DNA from: Prochlorococcus marinus XMU1419
GTDB taxonomy: Bacteria; Cyanobacteriota; Cyanobacteriia; PCC-6307; Cyanobiaceae
Length of the DNA: 64,000 nt
Reading direction: 5' to 3'
Assembly (NCBI RefSeq): GCF_017695955.1
Contig: NZ_JAAORO010000003.1
Coordinates: 434,001-498,000, forward strand
The notes below the pieces were generated by a model, which did no database searches, was not told the origin of the DNA, and saw nothing but the letters and a program-made list of their open reading frames with translations. Positions 44,630 to 55,324 of this stretch are shown in pieces (the stretch's first letter is position 1; each line of letters begins with the position of its first letter). A program made the position numbers and the translations under genes.

Positions 44630-46636
44630 ATGGTCGCTGCATCTGTCTCATTAGAATCACTTTGTGTAAATAGTATAAGAATGCTTGCTGTAGATGCAGT
44701 AAATAAATCTAATAGTGGACATCCTGGATTACCGATGGGGTGTGCTCCTATGGGTTATGCATTATGGCAAAACATACTAAATCACAACCCCAATAACCCA
44801 AAATGGTTCAATAGAGATCGTTTTGTATTATCAGCTGGTCATGGCTGCATGCTGTTATATTCTTTGCTGCATTTGACAGGATATAAATCAGTTTCTATAG
44901 AAGATATTAAAGAATTCAGACAATGGGGATCAAAAACTCCTGGACATCCAGAAACATTCGAAACTGAAGGTGTTGAAGTCACAGCTGGGCCTCTTGGAGC
45001 CGGGATTTCAAACGCTGTTGGTTTAGCAATAGCTGAAACTCACTTAGCAGCAAAATTTAATAAGCCCGATTGTAATATCGTTGATCACTACACCTACGTA
45101 ATAATGGGTGACGGATGTAATCAAGAGGGTATCGCATCAGAGGCTTGCTCATTAGCTGGTCATCTAAAGCTTGGAAAATTAATTGCGCTCTATGACGATA
45201 ATCAAATTACAATTGATGGGCGAACCGATGTTTCTTTCACCGAAGATGTTTTAAAAAGATATGAAGCTTATGGATGGCACGTACAACATGTTGAAGATGG
45301 TAATCATGATGTCAAAGGAATAACTGAAGCTATCGAAAAAGCAAAATTAATAACAGACAAACCTTCAATTATAAAAATTTCTACAACCATAGGTTATGGT
45401 TCACCCAATAAATCAGATACTGCTGGAATTCATGGAGCAGCTGTTGGAGAGGAAGAAGCTGCATTAACTAGAGAGTTTCTAAATTGGGAATACCCTCCCT
45501 TTGAAATACCAGATGAAGTTTATACGCATTTTAGAAAATCAATTAATAAAGGAGAAAACTTAGAGAAAGATTGGGATTCTAAATTTGAAGAATATCAGAA
45601 AAAATATCCCTCTGAAGGAGCCGAGTTAAAAAGAATGTTGGAGGGTAAATTACCAGAGAATTGGGATTCAGATCTCCCCTCTTATACACCTGATGATAAA
45701 GGGTTAGCCACCAGAAAGCATTCACAAATATGTTTAGGTGCTTTAGGACCTAACCTGCCTGAATTAATTGGTGGATCAGCAGATTTAACTCACTCTAACT
45801 ACACAGATATCAAAGGAGAAACTGGATCATTCCAGCCTCATAGTCCTGAAAAAAGATATTTGCATTTTGGCGTACGTGAACATGCAATGGCAGCCGTACT
45901 TAATGGTATTGCCTATCACAATAGTGGTCTTATTCCATACGGTGGAACTTTCCTTGTTTTCGCTGATTACATGAGAGGTTCAATGAGGCTTTCAGCACTC
46001 AGCGAATTAGGAGTAATCTATGTATTAACACATGATTCAATTGGTGTAGGAGAAGACGGTCCAACCCACCAACCTATTGAAACTATCCCCTCTCTTCGTG
46101 CCATGCCTAACATGCTAGTTTTTCGACCAGGAGATGGAAATGAAACGAGTGGTGCTTATAAGCTTGCAATTAAAAACCGAAAAAGACCCTCTGCCCTTTG
46201 TTTAAGCAGACAAGGTATGCCTAATCAAGAAAATACTTCAATTGACAAAGTTGCATTTGGCGGATATGTAGTTTCTGATTGCGAAGGAACACCAGATTTA
46301 ATTTTTATTGGCACTGGAAGCGAACTAAATCTTTGTATTGAAGCAAGTAAGCAGATTTCAAACTTAGGTAAAAAAACTAGGGTTGTCTCTATGCCTTGCG
46401 TAGAACTGTTCGAAGAGCAAGACGAATCTTACAAAGAAAGTGTTTTACCTAGTAGTGTTTCCAAGAGAGTTGTAGTAGAAGCTGCTCATTCATTTGGTTG
46501 GCATAAATATACAGGTTTTGATGGGATTTGTATTACTATGGATAGATTTGGTGCATCAGCACCGGGTGGAGAGTGTATGAAAAATTTTGGATTTACAGTT
46601 GAAAACGTTGTTAATAAGACGAAGGAAATTCTATAA
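44630..46636 (+). CDS. tktA: Transketolase
   Basis: A thiamine-diphosphate enzyme that moves two-carbon units in the Calvin cycle and pentose phosphate path. The 668-residue protein has [19 protein letters not shown], the TPP-binding [46 protein letters not shown] and SEL-type C-terminal domain ending with the CxELFEEQ segment. ATG 44630 gives [24 protein letters not shown]. The thiC gene, which starts the thiamine moiety path, is convergent with it 13 bases away, a neat but probably accidental pairing of cofactor synthesis and cofactor use. Confidence 0.98.
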   Translation: MVAASVSLESLCVNSIRMLAVDAVNKSNSGHPGLPMGCAPMGYALWQNILNHNPNNPKWFNRDRFVLSAGHGCMLLYSLLHLTGYKSVSIEDIKEFRQWGSKTPGHPETFETEGVEVTAGPLGAGISNAVGLAIAETHLAAKFNKPDCNIVDHYTYVIMGDGCNQEGIASEACSLAGHLKLGKLIALYDDNQITIDGRTDVSFTEDVLKRYEAYGWHVQHVEDGNHDVKGITEAIEKAKLITDKPSIIKISTTIGYGSPNKSDTAGIHGAAVGEEEAALTREFLNWEYPPFEIPDEVYTHFRKSINKGENLEKDWDSKFEEYQKKYPSEGAELKRMLEGKLPENWDSDLPSYTPDDKGLATRKHSQICLGALGPNLPELIGGSADLTHSNYTDIKGETGSFQPHSPEKRYLHFGVREHAMAAVLNGIAYHNSGLIPYGGTFLVFADYMRGSMRLSALSELGVIYVLTHDSIGVGEDGPTHQPIETIPSLRAMPNMLVFRPGDGNETSGAYKLAIKNRKRPSALCLSRQGMPNQENTSIDKVAFGGYVVSDCEGTPDLIFIGTGSELNLCIEASKQISNLGKKTRVVSMPCVELFEEQDESYKESVLPSSVSKRVVVEAAHSFGWHKYTGFDGICITMDRFGASAPGGECMKNFGFTVENVVNKTKEIL

Positions 46637-46649
46637 ATTTATTGAATAA

Positions 46650-48020
46650 CTAAACTGAAGTATTACATTCTTCAAGTTTATCTTTTAACTGATCGAGAGA
46701 TTCATTAGAAATTTTTGAATTCATTGGACAATGTTTAGGGCCGCACATTGAACAAAATTCAGCCTTTTTGAAGATTTCTTCAGGTAGTGTTTCATCATGA
46801 TATTGCTTTGCCCTTTCAGGATCTAATGAAAGTTCAAATTGTTTATTCCAATCAAAGTTATATCTTGCATGGCTAAGTTCATCATCTCTGTTACGAGCTC
46901 CAGCTCGATGCCTTGCAATATCAGCAGCATGTGCAGCTATCTTATAAGCAATTAATCCTTCGCGTACATCTTCTGCATTTGGAAGACCTAAATGTTCTTT
47001 TGGAGTTACATAACATAACATTGAAGTCCCATACCATCCTGCCATTGCTGCACCAATAGCACTGGATATATGGTCATAACCAGGAGATATATCTGTTACC
47101 AATGGACCAAGTACATAGAAGGGAGCTTCTGAACATTCTTCCATTTGTTTTCTCACGTTAAACTCAATTTGGTCCATAGGTACATGGCCAGGGCCCTCAA
47201 CCATTACTTGAACATTATGCTCCCATGCTCTTCGAGTAAGCTCTCCTAAAGTCTTCAATTCAGCTAGCTGAGCATCATCAGAGGCATCATGCAAACATCC
47301 AGGTCTTAGGGAATCTCCTAGAGAAAAAGTACAATCATATTTCTTAAAAATCTCACAAATATCATCAAACCTTGTATATAGGGGATTTTGCTTAAAATGA
47401 TGCAACATCCATTGAGCTAAAATACCTCCCCCTCTACTTACAATTCCAGTGATTCTTCCTTTAACTTTTGGTAAATGCTCTATTAATAGCCCAGCATGAA
47501 TAGTTTGATAATCTACGCCTTGCTGGCAATGTTTTTCAATAATGTGAAGAAAATCGTCTTCAGTTAGTCTATCTATTGAACCATGTACACTTTCTAAAGC
47601 TTGATAAACAGGAACTGTGCCTATAGGAACAGTAGATTCTTGAATAATTGCTTGCCGCACTTCATCTAAATTTACTCCTCCTGTAGAAAGATCCATAACT
47701 GTATCAGCGCCATATTTAACGGCTAGCTTAAGCTTCTCTACTTCTTCATTAATATCACTTGCATTAGGGGAAGCACCAATATTTGCATTAACTTTGCATC
47801 TAGAAGCAATACCTATAGACATTGGCTCAAGATTCAAATGATTAATATTAGCTGGAATAATTAATCTTCCTCTTGCCACCTCTTCCATTATTAAAGAAGC
47901 AGGTAGATTCTCTTTTTTAGCAACAAAATCCATTTCTTCAGTGATATAGCCATTTCTCGCAAAGTTCATCTGAGTTACATTTTCTTTCCCAAGGCGAGGC
48001 TTAATCCAGGAACTTCTCAT
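46650..48020 (-). CDS. thiC: Phosphomethylpyrimidine synthase ThiC
   Basis: A radical-SAM enzyme that rearranges aminoimidazole ribotide into the pyrimidine half of thiamine. The C-terminal cluster motif [11 protein letters not shown] (CxxC-x4-C) is intact, and [30 protein letters not shown] and [16 protein letters not shown] are typical. Length 456. The ATG at 48020 is 49 bases downstream of a TPP riboswitch (48069-48148), so the gene is expected to be shut off by thiamine pyrophosphate. It is convergent with tktA. Confidence 0.98.
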   Translation of the reverse strand: MRSSWIKPRLGKENVTQMNFARNGYITEEMDFVAKKENLPASLIMEEVARGRLIIPANINHLNLEPMSIGIASRCKVNANIGASPNASDINEEVEKLKLAVKYGADTVMDLSTGGVNLDEVRQAIIQESTVPIGTVPVYQALESVHGSIDRLTEDDFLHIIEKHCQQGVDYQTIHAGLLIEHLPKVKGRITGIVSRGGGILAQWMLHHFKQNPLYTRFDDICEIFKKYDCTFSLGDSLRPGCLHDASDDAQLAELKTLGELTRRAWEHNVQVMVEGPGHVPMDQIEFNVRKQMEECSEAPFYVLGPLVTDISPGYDHISSAIGAAMAGWYGTSMLCYVTPKEHLGLPNAEDVREGLIAYKIAAHAADIARHRAGARNRDDELSHARYNFDWNKQFELSLDPERAKQYHDETLPEEIFKKAEFCSMCGPKHCPMNSKISNESLDQLKDKLEECNTSV

Positions 48021-48068
48021 AAATTTAAAAATTTCTAAAAGTGGTATAACTAAAAGTTGATCAAATCT

Positions 48069-48148
48069 CCACTTCCCTGGACCAGGATTTATGATTCAGG
48101 TTCAAAGGGTATGATCTCAGCCAAGTTAAATGTCTCAGCACCCCTAGT
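48069..48148 (-). promoter_or_regulatory. TPP (thi-box) riboswitch of thiC
   Basis: On the minus strand the leader reads AGGGGTGCTGAGA, GGCTGAGATC, then ACCCTTTGAACCTGA and CCTGGTCCAGGGAAG, the conserved thi-box core with CTGAGA and GAACCTGA at the expected spacing. TPP binding here would hide the thiC start or end transcription; the expression platform in the 48 bases that follow has no clear terminator, so translation control is more likely. CTGAGA occurs twice in the leader. Confidence 0.9.
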
Positions 48149-48215
48149 ATTAATCTTATTAATAGCTATTTTCTAAAAAATAGTCATCACATATTTCGTA
48201 AAAGTTAAATAAAAT

Positions 48216-48431
48216 TTATTTAACTTTTTTATAAGTCTTTATTTTTTTTAAAATATTTTTCCTTTCCAATCTTCTTCTTATATCTTTCTCCAGAATAACT
48301 GAAACGCCCACTAAGCCAACAGGTAAATAAAAAATCTTCCTAGAATTATCTCTCAATATCAAGCCAATAGCAGAAATAAGGATCATGAAAGGAGCCACAA
48401 AAGACAAAATAAATCTTTTATCAATTTTCAT
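48216..48431 (-). CDS. Small membrane protein, DUF3188-like
   Basis: A 71-residue protein with two hydrophobic helices (about residues 8-26 and 34-49) joined by the short RDNSRKIFYLP turn and a very basic C-terminal tail (RRRLERKNILKKIKTYKKVK). It resembles the small cyanobacterial DUF3188 proteins; function is unknown. The positive tail should stay in the cytoplasm. Its ATG overlaps the stop of the upstream amidohydrolase by four bases (ATGA), so it is translated with that gene. Confidence 0.65.
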   Translation of the reverse strand: MKIDKRFILSFVAPFMILISAIGLILRDNSRKIFYLPVGLVGVSVILEKDIRRRLERKNILKKIKTYKKVK

Positions 48432-49612
48432 TTATCAACTTTATTAACTATTTCATTATTTAATTTTACTATGGATTCTGTTATCACTTTAATTCCAACA
48501 GCAATAGCTTTTTCATCTGGATCAAATTTGGAACTATGTAAAGGTGCGCATCCATTTGAACTAGAAACGCCAAGCCTAAACATAGCCCCTGGGATCTCAT
48601 TCAAGAATTCTGCGAAGTCCTCAGCACCCAATGATGGTTTTTGTAATTCGATAACATTTTCTTTACCCAAAACTTTAATTCCTGAATCTCTGAGGACTCT
48701 ATTAATTTCAGAATTATTATTAACTGGTGGAGTAATCTCTCTAAATATTACTTTTGCATCAGCTCCGCAACTATTAGCTAAAGAAGTGATGTTTTCATTG
48801 AGCCAATTACCCATTTTCTTAAATAATTTAAAGTTTGTGCATCTAACCGTACCAATTAATGAAACTTTTTCAGCAAGAATATTGAAGGCATTACCACCAT
48901 TAATTTTCCCAAAAGTTATTACTACGGGATCTAAAGGATCTAACTTCCTTGTTATTGATTCTTGAACTCCTGAGATAATTTTAGAGGCAACCCATATAGC
49001 ATCAACCCCTTCATGAGGTCGAGCACCATGTCCTGATTTTCCTTGGATCTCCACCTTGAGTTCTCCAGCTGCTGCAGTTAAACTTCCCTCTTTAATTCCA
49101 ATAGTCCCTACAGATAAATCAGGGTAGACATGAACGCCTAAAATATGGGTTAAACCATTAGTTGCTCCATCCTTAATCATCCATCTAGCTCCGCTTGCGA
49201 TCTCTTCAGCAGGCTGAAAAATTATCCTAGTCCCAAAATTAAGTTTCAAATCCTTAACAATTTTTGCTACACCCAAACCAATCGATATATGTAAATCGTG
49301 ACCACACGCATGCATAACACCATCTACTTTTGAAGAAAATGTAAGTTTAGTTTCCTCATGTATTGGTAAGGCATCCATATCCACTCTTAATCCTATGATG
49401 CCTTTATCTAAGGGACCTAATTCAGCTACAACACCAGTTCTACCTATAGATTCTCTGACATTCCAACCAATATTTTTTAAAAAACCACTTATCAAAATCG
49501 CTGTTTGATTTTCTAGTCCGCTTAATTCCGGATGTGCATGGATATGTCTTCTTAAATTAATTAACTCATCACTAAACGAATCAATTTTTTTAAAAAGCTG
49601 ATCTTTACTCAT
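48428..49612 (-). CDS. M20-family metal-dependent amidohydrolase
   Basis: A 394-residue zinc amidohydrolase in the M20D (hippurate/IAA-amino acid hydrolase) group. Metal and catalytic segments: LRVDMDALPIHEET, HACGHDLHISIGLG (Cys/His ligands), FQPAEEIASGARWMI (catalytic Glu pair), HPDLSVG-like VHVYPDLSVG, GHGARPHEGVDAIW and SLGAEDFAEF. Substrate may be an N-acyl amino acid or dipeptide; nothing here fixes it. Its stop overlaps the start of the DUF3188-like gene; a TPR gene lies 3 bases upstream of its ATG, so the three are one operon with ruvB above. Confidence 0.9.
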   Translation of the reverse strand: MSKDQLFKKIDSFSDELINLRRHIHAHPELSGLENQTAILISGFLKNIGWNVRESIGRTGVVAELGPLDKGIIGLRVDMDALPIHEETKLTFSSKVDGVMHACGHDLHISIGLGVAKIVKDLKLNFGTRIIFQPAEEIASGARWMIKDGATNGLTHILGVHVYPDLSVGTIGIKEGSLTAAAGELKVEIQGKSGHGARPHEGVDAIWVASKIISGVQESITRKLDPLDPVVITFGKINGGNAFNILAEKVSLIGTVRCTNFKLFKKMGNWLNENITSLANSCGADAKVIFREITPPVNNNSEINRVLRDSGIKVLGKENVIELQKPSLGAEDFAEFLNEIPGAMFRLGVSSSNGCAPLHSSKFDPDEKAIAVGIKVITESIVKLNNEIVNKVDK

Positions 49613-49615
49613 TAC

Positions 49616-50413
49616 TTATTTTAAATCAATAAAGTTCATCAATTCTTTAATTGGTCTTGGAGGCCATCTCCTTATTTTTTTTAACCACTCTTCATCACTA
49701 TACCTAGAATCTAATTCAGTTACTGCTATCCAATTACTCTCTGCTTTACCAGATTCGCCTTTGGACCAATTTAATGCTGTTAAAGCAGCCCTAGCATCTG
49801 CAAAAGTGGGATAACGTCTGATTAATTTTTTTAATTCTTCTTCAGATTCATCAATATTCCCCAACTGAAAATCTGCTAAAGCCATACTTGACCTTGCCAT
49901 AGCAAATCCAGGATTATAAAAAGAAGCTTTTGAAAATAAATCTCTTGCTTTTTCCCATTGTGATGTAGAACCTTCAACGTTTGCCAAATTATATAATGCA
50001 GAAAAATTATTACTATCTTGCGAAATAACAAACATATAATCTTTTTTCGCTTGCGACCATAGACCCAATGCTTCCTCAGCTATACCTCTATTAATGTAAG
50101 GATCTATTTCACTTGGATTTAGATTTATTGCCTTGTTTTGGTCTTCTATTGATCCTTTTATATCTCCAATTACAAGTCTTATATTTCCCCTATTGCTCAA
50201 ACCTGCAGCATCATCGGGATATGAATCAAGATAGCGATTCCATTCTTTCAAAGCGAGATCAAATTTTCCGCTTGAACTTAAATTTAAGGCATTTTCAAAC
50301 AAATCCTCTCTTAAAGAAGATGAAAAGCATGGTGCAATATAAAAAATATTGGCAACAACAAAAAGCAATATAAAGCAAACCTTAATTTTTTTAAAAGTTA
50401 CCATTTTTTGCAT
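49616..50413 (-). CDS. TPR-repeat protein with signal peptide
   Basis: A 265-residue protein with an N-terminal signal: [29 protein letters not shown], where C could also be a lipoprotein-like site but lacks a clean lipobox. Three or four TPR units follow ([85 protein letters not shown], and onward), ending in a [15 protein letters not shown] tail. It likely acts as a protein-binding scaffold in the periplasm or thylakoid lumen. ATG 50413 overlaps ruvB by 23 bases; ATG 50404 is the alternative. An earlier frame start inside ruvB at 50476 is unlikely. Confidence 0.82.
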   Translation of the reverse strand: MQKMVTFKKIKVCFILLFVVANIFYIAPCFSSSLREDLFENALNLSSSGKFDLALKEWNRYLDSYPDDAAGLSNRGNIRLVIGDIKGSIEDQNKAINLNPSEIDPYINRGIAEEALGLWSQAKKDYMFVISQDSNNFSALYNLANVEGSTSQWEKARDLFSKASFYNPGFAMARSSMALADFQLGNIDESEEELKKLIRRYPTFADARAALTALNWSKGESGKAESNWIAVTELDSRYSDEEWLKKIRRWPPRPIKELMNFIDLK

Positions 50414-51449
50414 CAATGTACTTTTTACCTGAAGCAGTAAGCAATCTTCCTCGAGGAGTTCTTGTAATGAAACCAATTTGGATTAGATATGGCTCAACTA
50501 CAAATTCTAACATTGCAGAATCATCCCCCAATCCAGCTGCAATCGAATCCAGGCCAGTTGGAGAGTTATTGTTTTTGTTTAGAAAAGATAAATATTGTCT
50601 ATCTAAAGAATCCAATCCTTTTTGGTCTATTTGATAAGAATTTAGAGCTTTTTTTATTAAGTTCATAGAGATAACATTTGTGTCTTTTACAACTTGAGCA
50701 TAATCTCTAACACGTCTCAATAGCCTTAAAGCAATTCTTGGAGTACCACGGGATATCTTTGCCAAATCATATGATGCGTTTTCATCTAAATGTAGGTTTA
50801 TTAATACTGAGAAATTAACAATTATTTGTTTTAATTCATCAATTGTATAAAATTCAAATTTATGAGATATACCAAATCTATCTCTTAAAGGGGCGCTAAT
50901 CGAGGCTAATTTAGTGGTCGCTCCAATCAGAGTAAATTTGGGAAGATTAATTGTTCTGCAACGTGCTCCTCTATTTGCTCCCATTGTTAAATCTAGTCTA
51001 AAATCTTCCATTGCAGAATATAACAATTCTTCAGTCAACCTATTTAAGCGATGTATCTCATCTATAAATAAAACTTCACCTTCTTTTAATCCAAGCAGTA
51101 AGCCAACAATATCCCTAGGTCTTTCAATTGCCGGTGCAGTAGCTATCCTGCATTTTGTATTCAATTCATTAGCAATCAGAAATGCCAGTGTGGTTTTACC
51201 TAAGCCCGGCTGTCCATATAAAAGAATATGTTCCAAAGGTTCTTTTCTGTAAATTGAAGCATCTATAGCTATTCTTAAAGAGGACATAAGTTGTTCTTGG
51301 CCAATAAATTCTTGTAAACTTACAGGCCGAGCTAAATTAAGATTATTTTTTCTTTTTTCTTCTGGTGTGATTTTTGAATCAACTAACCTAAGCTCTTTTT
51401 TACGAAGAGAAAAATCATCATCGCTTATATTAGAGGAAATTATTGCCAT
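50391..51449 (-). CDS. ruvB: Holliday junction helicase RuvB
   Basis: The AAA+ motor that drives branch migration of Holliday junctions with RuvA. Landmarks: [22 protein letters not shown], the Walker [13 protein letters not shown] near residue 80, the Walker B region [64 protein letters not shown] and the C-terminal winged helix with [12 protein letters not shown]. Length 352. It starts at ATG 51449, 52 bases from divergent smpB. Its final 23 bases overlap the TPR gene. Confidence 0.97.
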   Translation of the reverse strand: MAIISSNISDDDFSLRKKELRLVDSKITPEEKRKNNLNLARPVSLQEFIGQEQLMSSLRIAIDASIYRKEPLEHILLYGQPGLGKTTLAFLIANELNTKCRIATAPAIERPRDIVGLLLGLKEGEVLFIDEIHRLNRLTEELLYSAMEDFRLDLTMGANRGARCRTINLPKFTLIGATTKLASISAPLRDRFGISHKFEFYTIDELKQIIVNFSVLINLHLDENASYDLAKISRGTPRIALRLLRRVRDYAQVVKDTNVISMNLIKKALNSYQIDQKGLDSLDRQYLSFLNKNNNSPTGLDSIAAGLGDDSAMLEFVVEPYLIQIGFITRTPRGRLLTASGKKYIDAKNGNF

Positions 51450-51501
51450 AATAAAAGGTTAATTGTAATTGTTATGAGTAGAAAGATTTTTTACATCTAA
51501 A

Positions 51502-51996
51502 ATGGCAAAAAATTCAAAAAAAGTTCAAAAAAATACTGAAAAGGGAAATAATTTCAAACGTCTAGCTGATAATAGATATGCAAAATTTCAATACACTATA
51601 AATGAAACAATCGAAGCTGGTATTGAACTTTTAGGTACTGAAGTAAAGTCTATTAGAAACGGAAAAGCAAATTTAAGAGATGGATACTGCTCATTCAGAG
51701 ATGGTGAGATTTTATTATTAAATGTTCACATTTCACCACACACTAATGTAGGTTCTTTTTTTAATCATGATCCATTAAGAAATAGAAAGTTGCTTCTACA
51801 TAAAAAAGAAATCATAAAACTGAAATTCAATACTGAAAAAAAAGGAATGACTATTATTCCACTATCTCTTTATCTAAAAGGCTCATGGATAAAAGTAACT
51901 ATAGGAGTCGGCAAAGGAAAAAAATTACACGACAAAAGACAATACGAAAAGGAAAGGAGTATAAATAAGGAAATCAATTCTGCACTAAAAAGGTAA
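51502..51996 (+). CDS. smpB: SsrA-binding protein SmpB
   Basis: SmpB carries tmRNA to stalled ribosomes for trans-translation. The OB-fold core is visible in [71 protein letters not shown] and the C-terminal [17 protein letters not shown] tail that enters the decoding site. Length 164 with a basic N-terminal extension. The tmRNA gene itself was not found in the window. It converges with the unknown gene at 52020. Confidence 0.97.
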   Translation: MAKNSKKVQKNTEKGNNFKRLADNRYAKFQYTINETIEAGIELLGTEVKSIRNGKANLRDGYCSFRDGEILLLNVHISPHTNVGSFFNHDPLRNRKLLLHKKEIIKLKFNTEKKGMTIIPLSLYLKGSWIKVTIGVGKGKKLHDKRQYEKERSINKEINSALKR

Positions 51997-52019
51997 AAAT
52001 ATCACTCAGATTTATTCAA

Positions 52020-52268
52020 CTATGAATCTAAACTTACTGAACTTGGAGGAGGAGAAGGGTCTGGATCTGCAATTAACATATGCTGTAACACTGTTTCAGG
52101 TCTCTCACTGTCTCTCCAGCGAATTTTATAAGCAGGCATTTTTGTACCTCTACTGGTAGTTTGTTCTACTGGTTCAATAACCCATCCTCTCCTTGATCGG
52201 CCTTGAGGATTTCTTTTAACTATTGCATCCGCGCGTTTAAAACGGAAACCAACACGTTCACCACTCAT
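52020..52268 (-). CDS. Unknown 82-residue basic protein
   Basis: A small, strongly basic protein with a RVGFRFKRADAIVKRNPQGRSRRGWVIEPVEQT core, then MPAYKIRWRDSERPETVLQHMLI and a Pro/Ser-rich tail (DPDPSPPPSSV). The alternation of aromatic and basic residues suggests a beta-rich fold, perhaps RNA-binding, but I do not recognise the family. Its ATG at 52268 lies 28 bases after the lysS stop on the same strand, so it could be the last gene of the rpaB-lysS group. It is convergent with smpB, 23 bases away. Confidence 0.6.
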   Translation of the reverse strand: MSGERVGFRFKRADAIVKRNPQGRSRRGWVIEPVEQTTSRGTKMPAYKIRWRDSERPETVLQHMLIADPDPSPPPSSVSLDS

Positions 52269-52296
52269 TTAAAAATTTCGTATTGGATCAATTCTC

Positions 52297-53829
52297 CTAT
52301 TTTACTTCATTCAAGGGTAATTTTTCATTTTTATTTGAATTTTTTTCTGGTTTTAATAACGGGAAAGGTATTACATCTCTAATTGACGGGCTATTAGTAA
52401 TTAACATAATAAGTCTGTCAATTCCTATGCCTAATCCTCCTGTAGGAGGCATTCCAATTTCTAAAGCATTCAAAAAATCTTCATCTATACAATGAGCTTC
52501 CAAATCTCCTTCATCTCTAAGAGATTGCTGTAATTGCATTCTTTCTCTTTGATCTACTGGATCTATCAATTCGCTAAAAGCATTTGCGAGCTCCCGACCA
52601 ACAATAAATAATTCAAATCTCTGAACCATTTCTTTGTTATCTTGATGAGCCCTAGCTAGGGGAGAAATTTCAACAGGATAATCGAAAACAAAAGTGGGTT
52701 CTATAAGCTCTGACTCTACTTTTTGCTCAAATACCTCATTAAGAAGTCTTCCCATAGTATTAACTTTAGTTGGAAATTCAACATTTATCCTTTTAAAAGC
52801 TTTTTTTGCAGCTTCAAAGTCTCCACTGAAAGAATCAAAATCAATCCCTGTATATTTCTTGACTATTTCTTTCATAGATACTCTTGACCAAGGTTTAGAA
52901 AAATCAATTTCTCTATTTTGATAATTTATAACTAAAGATCCACATGCATCAACTACGATGTCTTTTATAAGTTCTTCTGTGAGGTCCATCATATCAACAT
53001 AATTTGAAAAAGCTTGATAAATTTCAACTGAAGTAAATTCTGGATTATGTTTTGTACTTATTCCCTCATTACGGAAGATTCTTCCTAATTCATACACTTT
53101 CTCAAATCCTCCAACAACCATCCGTTTCAAATGTAATTCTGTTGCTATTCTTAGATACAGCGGGATATCTAAAGTATTATGGTGAGTAATAAATGGTCGC
53201 GCTTCAGCTCCACCTGCTTCAGATTGCAGAATTGGAGTCTCTATCTCTAAAAAATTTCTTTTATCTAACCATTTTCTTATAAAGCTTATACATTTTGCTC
53301 TTGTTTTAAATACATTTTTAGAGAGAGGATTGACTATTAAATCTAGATAACGTTGTCTATATCTTTTTTCAATATCAGTTAATCCATGCCATTTATCAGG
53401 TAAAGGCTGTAATGATTTGGATAGCATTTCCCATTTTTCTACTTTAATTGAAAGCTCACCCTTATTAGTTTTTTTAATAGTTCCACATACACCTATCCAA
53501 TCACCAATATCTACTAATTCCTTAATATCATCGAAAGAAAGTAATTTTTGGTTTTCAAAATTTATAATTCTTTTATCCAAATAAAGCTGAATCTGACCTT
53601 CTTGATCACTTATTGTAAAAAAGGCAATTTTACCCATTACCCTTTTTGCCATCACTCTACCAGCTACTTTGACACTAAAATCTTGCTCTTGACCATTTTC
53701 TAGATAATCAAATTTTTGAAAAAGAAATTTGGTAGTATGAGTGACTTTAAAACTTTCTGCGTAAGAATCAAATCCTTTACTAACTAGTTTATTAGCTTTT
53801 TGTAAGCGGGCTTCTCTTATTTCAGACAA
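52297..53829 (-). CDS. lysS: Lysyl-tRNA synthetase, class II
   Basis: Charges tRNA-Lys. The N-terminal OB-fold (about residues 55-160) binds the anticodon; the class II catalytic core shows [13 protein letters not shown] (motif 1), [25 protein letters not shown] (motif 2) and [27 protein letters not shown] (motif 3). Length 510 is standard. The start is TTG at 53829 ([15 protein letters not shown]) because the conserved N-terminus follows it at once and no ATG is near. It lies 50 bases downstream of rpaB. Confidence 0.97.
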   Translation of the reverse strand: MSEIREARLQKANKLVSKGFDSYAESFKVTHTTKFLFQKFDYLENGQEQDFSVKVAGRVMAKRVMGKIAFFTISDQEGQIQLYLDKRIINFENQKLLSFDDIKELVDIGDWIGVCGTIKKTNKGELSIKVEKWEMLSKSLQPLPDKWHGLTDIEKRYRQRYLDLIVNPLSKNVFKTRAKCISFIRKWLDKRNFLEIETPILQSEAGGAEARPFITHHNTLDIPLYLRIATELHLKRMVVGGFEKVYELGRIFRNEGISTKHNPEFTSVEIYQAFSNYVDMMDLTEELIKDIVVDACGSLVINYQNREIDFSKPWSRVSMKEIVKKYTGIDFDSFSGDFEAAKKAFKRINVEFPTKVNTMGRLLNEVFEQKVESELIEPTFVFDYPVEISPLARAHQDNKEMVQRFELFIVGRELANAFSELIDPVDQRERMQLQQSLRDEGDLEAHCIDEDFLNALEIGMPPTGGLGIGIDRLIMLITNSPSIRDVIPFPLLKPEKNSNKNEKLPLNEVK

Positions 53830-53879
53830 AATTTATCTCAATATGATTGCTTTATTTAATTAAATTATCAGAATAAGGT

Positions 53880-54626
53880 TCAACTTGCCAAAGATGTTGC
53901 TGTTTCACCAACTCTCTGAGATGCATAACCGATACCACGAACAGTTAGTATTAATTCAGGATTTCTTGGATCTGGCTCTAATTTACCTCTTAATCTCGCT
54001 ACATAAACATCTACCACTCTTAAATCTGCAGCTCTCCTTGGGGGATAACCCCAAAGCTGCTCTAAAATCTCGGCTCGTGGAACAACTTTCCCAGGTTCAT
54101 CGAATAATAATTCCAAAAGGCTAAATTCAGTATAAGTTAAACTAATTCTTTCACCTGCTCTAGAAACTTGCCTTCGATTAGTATCAACAACTAAACTTCC
54201 AAATTTCATAACACCTTTACCAGATGGAACCTCTTTAGTTTCAGTAACTGATACAGTTGGACCCATTCTTCTTAAAATAGTAGCTATCCTAGCTTCTAAC
54301 TCTTTTGGGCTAAATGGTTTAGATAAGTAATCATCAGCCCCTAAATCTAAACCTGCAACTCTTTCTGAAATCGCCTCTAGAGCAGTCAAAAATATTATCG
54401 GAACCACAGATTCAGCTCTTATTCTTCTACAAACTGCGAATCCATCCATTTTTGGAAGCATTACATCTAGAACTATCAAGTCTGGAGAATCTCTGTGAAA
54501 AGATTCAAGGGCTTCTTCTCCGTTAGTGGCTGAATAAACTTGGTAGCCTGCAAGTTGAAGTCTTGTAACTAATACCTTCAAAACCGCTGGCTCATCATCA
54601 ACAACTAAAATTCTTGCTTTTGACAT
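53880..54626 (-). CDS. rpaB: Response regulator RpaB
   Basis: An OmpR-family regulator that in cyanobacteria controls photosystem I and high-light genes. The receiver domain (1-120) shows VDDEP, phosphoacceptor in LIVLDVMLPKMDG near Asp 54, FLTALE and LSKPFSPKELEA with the conserved Lys; the winged-helix DNA-binding domain (about 140-235) shows SLTYTEFSLLELLFDEPGKVVPRAEILEQLWGY and VDVYVARLRGKLEPDP with LILTVRGIGY. This set matches RpaB rather than RpaA. Length 248. Its likely targets psaD and psaC are in the window. Confidence 0.92.
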   Translation of the reverse strand: MSKARILVVDDEPAVLKVLVTRLQLAGYQVYSATNGEEALESFHRDSPDLIVLDVMLPKMDGFAVCRRIRAESVVPIIFLTALEAISERVAGLDLGADDYLSKPFSPKELEARIATILRRMGPTVSVTETKEVPSGKGVMKFGSLVVDTNRRQVSRAGERISLTYTEFSLLELLFDEPGKVVPRAEILEQLWGYPPRRAADLRVVDVYVARLRGKLEPDPRNPELILTVRGIGYASQRVGETATSLAS

Positions 54627-54808
54627 AGTTAAATAAGATTTCCAGATATTTCAAAGCAAAGAATTATTGCAATGAATATTTATTCTAACAATTAAAAATA
54701 TAACATTACGAACCCTCAATGAGATATTCCATAGGTTTAAAAATTTTAAAATAATTTTAAGGATATGAATTTATTAGCAAATTTTTAATTTTTTTGAGAA
54801 ATTCATTA

Positions 54809-55324
54809 TCATACTTTTCTCACTGAAGATTTAAAGATTCTCAAAAGTTGGGTACATATTAGAGGAGCAAAAAAACCTGTCAGAAAAATTTCAGCTAATA
54901 TATTTTGAACACCAGGGATAAAAAGTAAGAAAGAACTATCTGAAAAATTTTTAAATAAAATTTGCAAAAAATGTAGAGTTCCGCATAAAAAGCTTCCAAA
55001 AGAACAAACCAATCCATACCTAAAATGTCCGACTAAAAAATGCCTATGAAATTTAATTCTCCCAAACAGAAATCCGCATATAACTAAGCCTGGTATTTGA
55101 GTGACACTACTATCCAAAGTTAAAGAATCTAAAATTAAACCTAAAAACAAACCACATATAAGTCCATTAATTGATCCATTAATCATTGACCAAGGCAACA
55201 ACCAAAACAAAGGCCAATATGGCTGAACACCCAAAAACCCGAGCCAATTTGGGTGCCATAAAAAAATAATTGGAATAATAATTAAAAAAAATATAGGCAA
55301 TCTTTTTAAGAAAAATTTATTCAT
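54809..55324 (-). CDS. mreD: Rod-shape protein MreD
   Basis: A membrane component of the elongation machinery that positions cell wall synthesis with MreB and MreC. The 171-residue protein has about five hydrophobic helices, including FLKRLPIFFLIIIPIIFLW, YWPLFWLLPWSMINGSINGLICGLFLGLILDSLT (with the conserved LGLILDSLT) and VQNILAEIFLTGFFAPLI. The true start is ATG 55324, overlapping the mreC TAA by one base (TAATG); an earlier in-frame start inside mreC is discarded. rpaB begins 182 bases downstream. Confidence 0.85.
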   Translation of the reverse strand: MNKFFLKRLPIFFLIIIPIIFLWHPNWLGFLGVQPYWPLFWLLPWSMINGSINGLICGLFLGLILDSLTLDSSVTQIPGLVICGFLFGRIKFHRHFLVGHFRYGLVCSFGSFLCGTLHFLQILFKNFSDSSFLLFIPGVQNILAEIFLTGFFAPLICTQLLRIFKSSVRKV

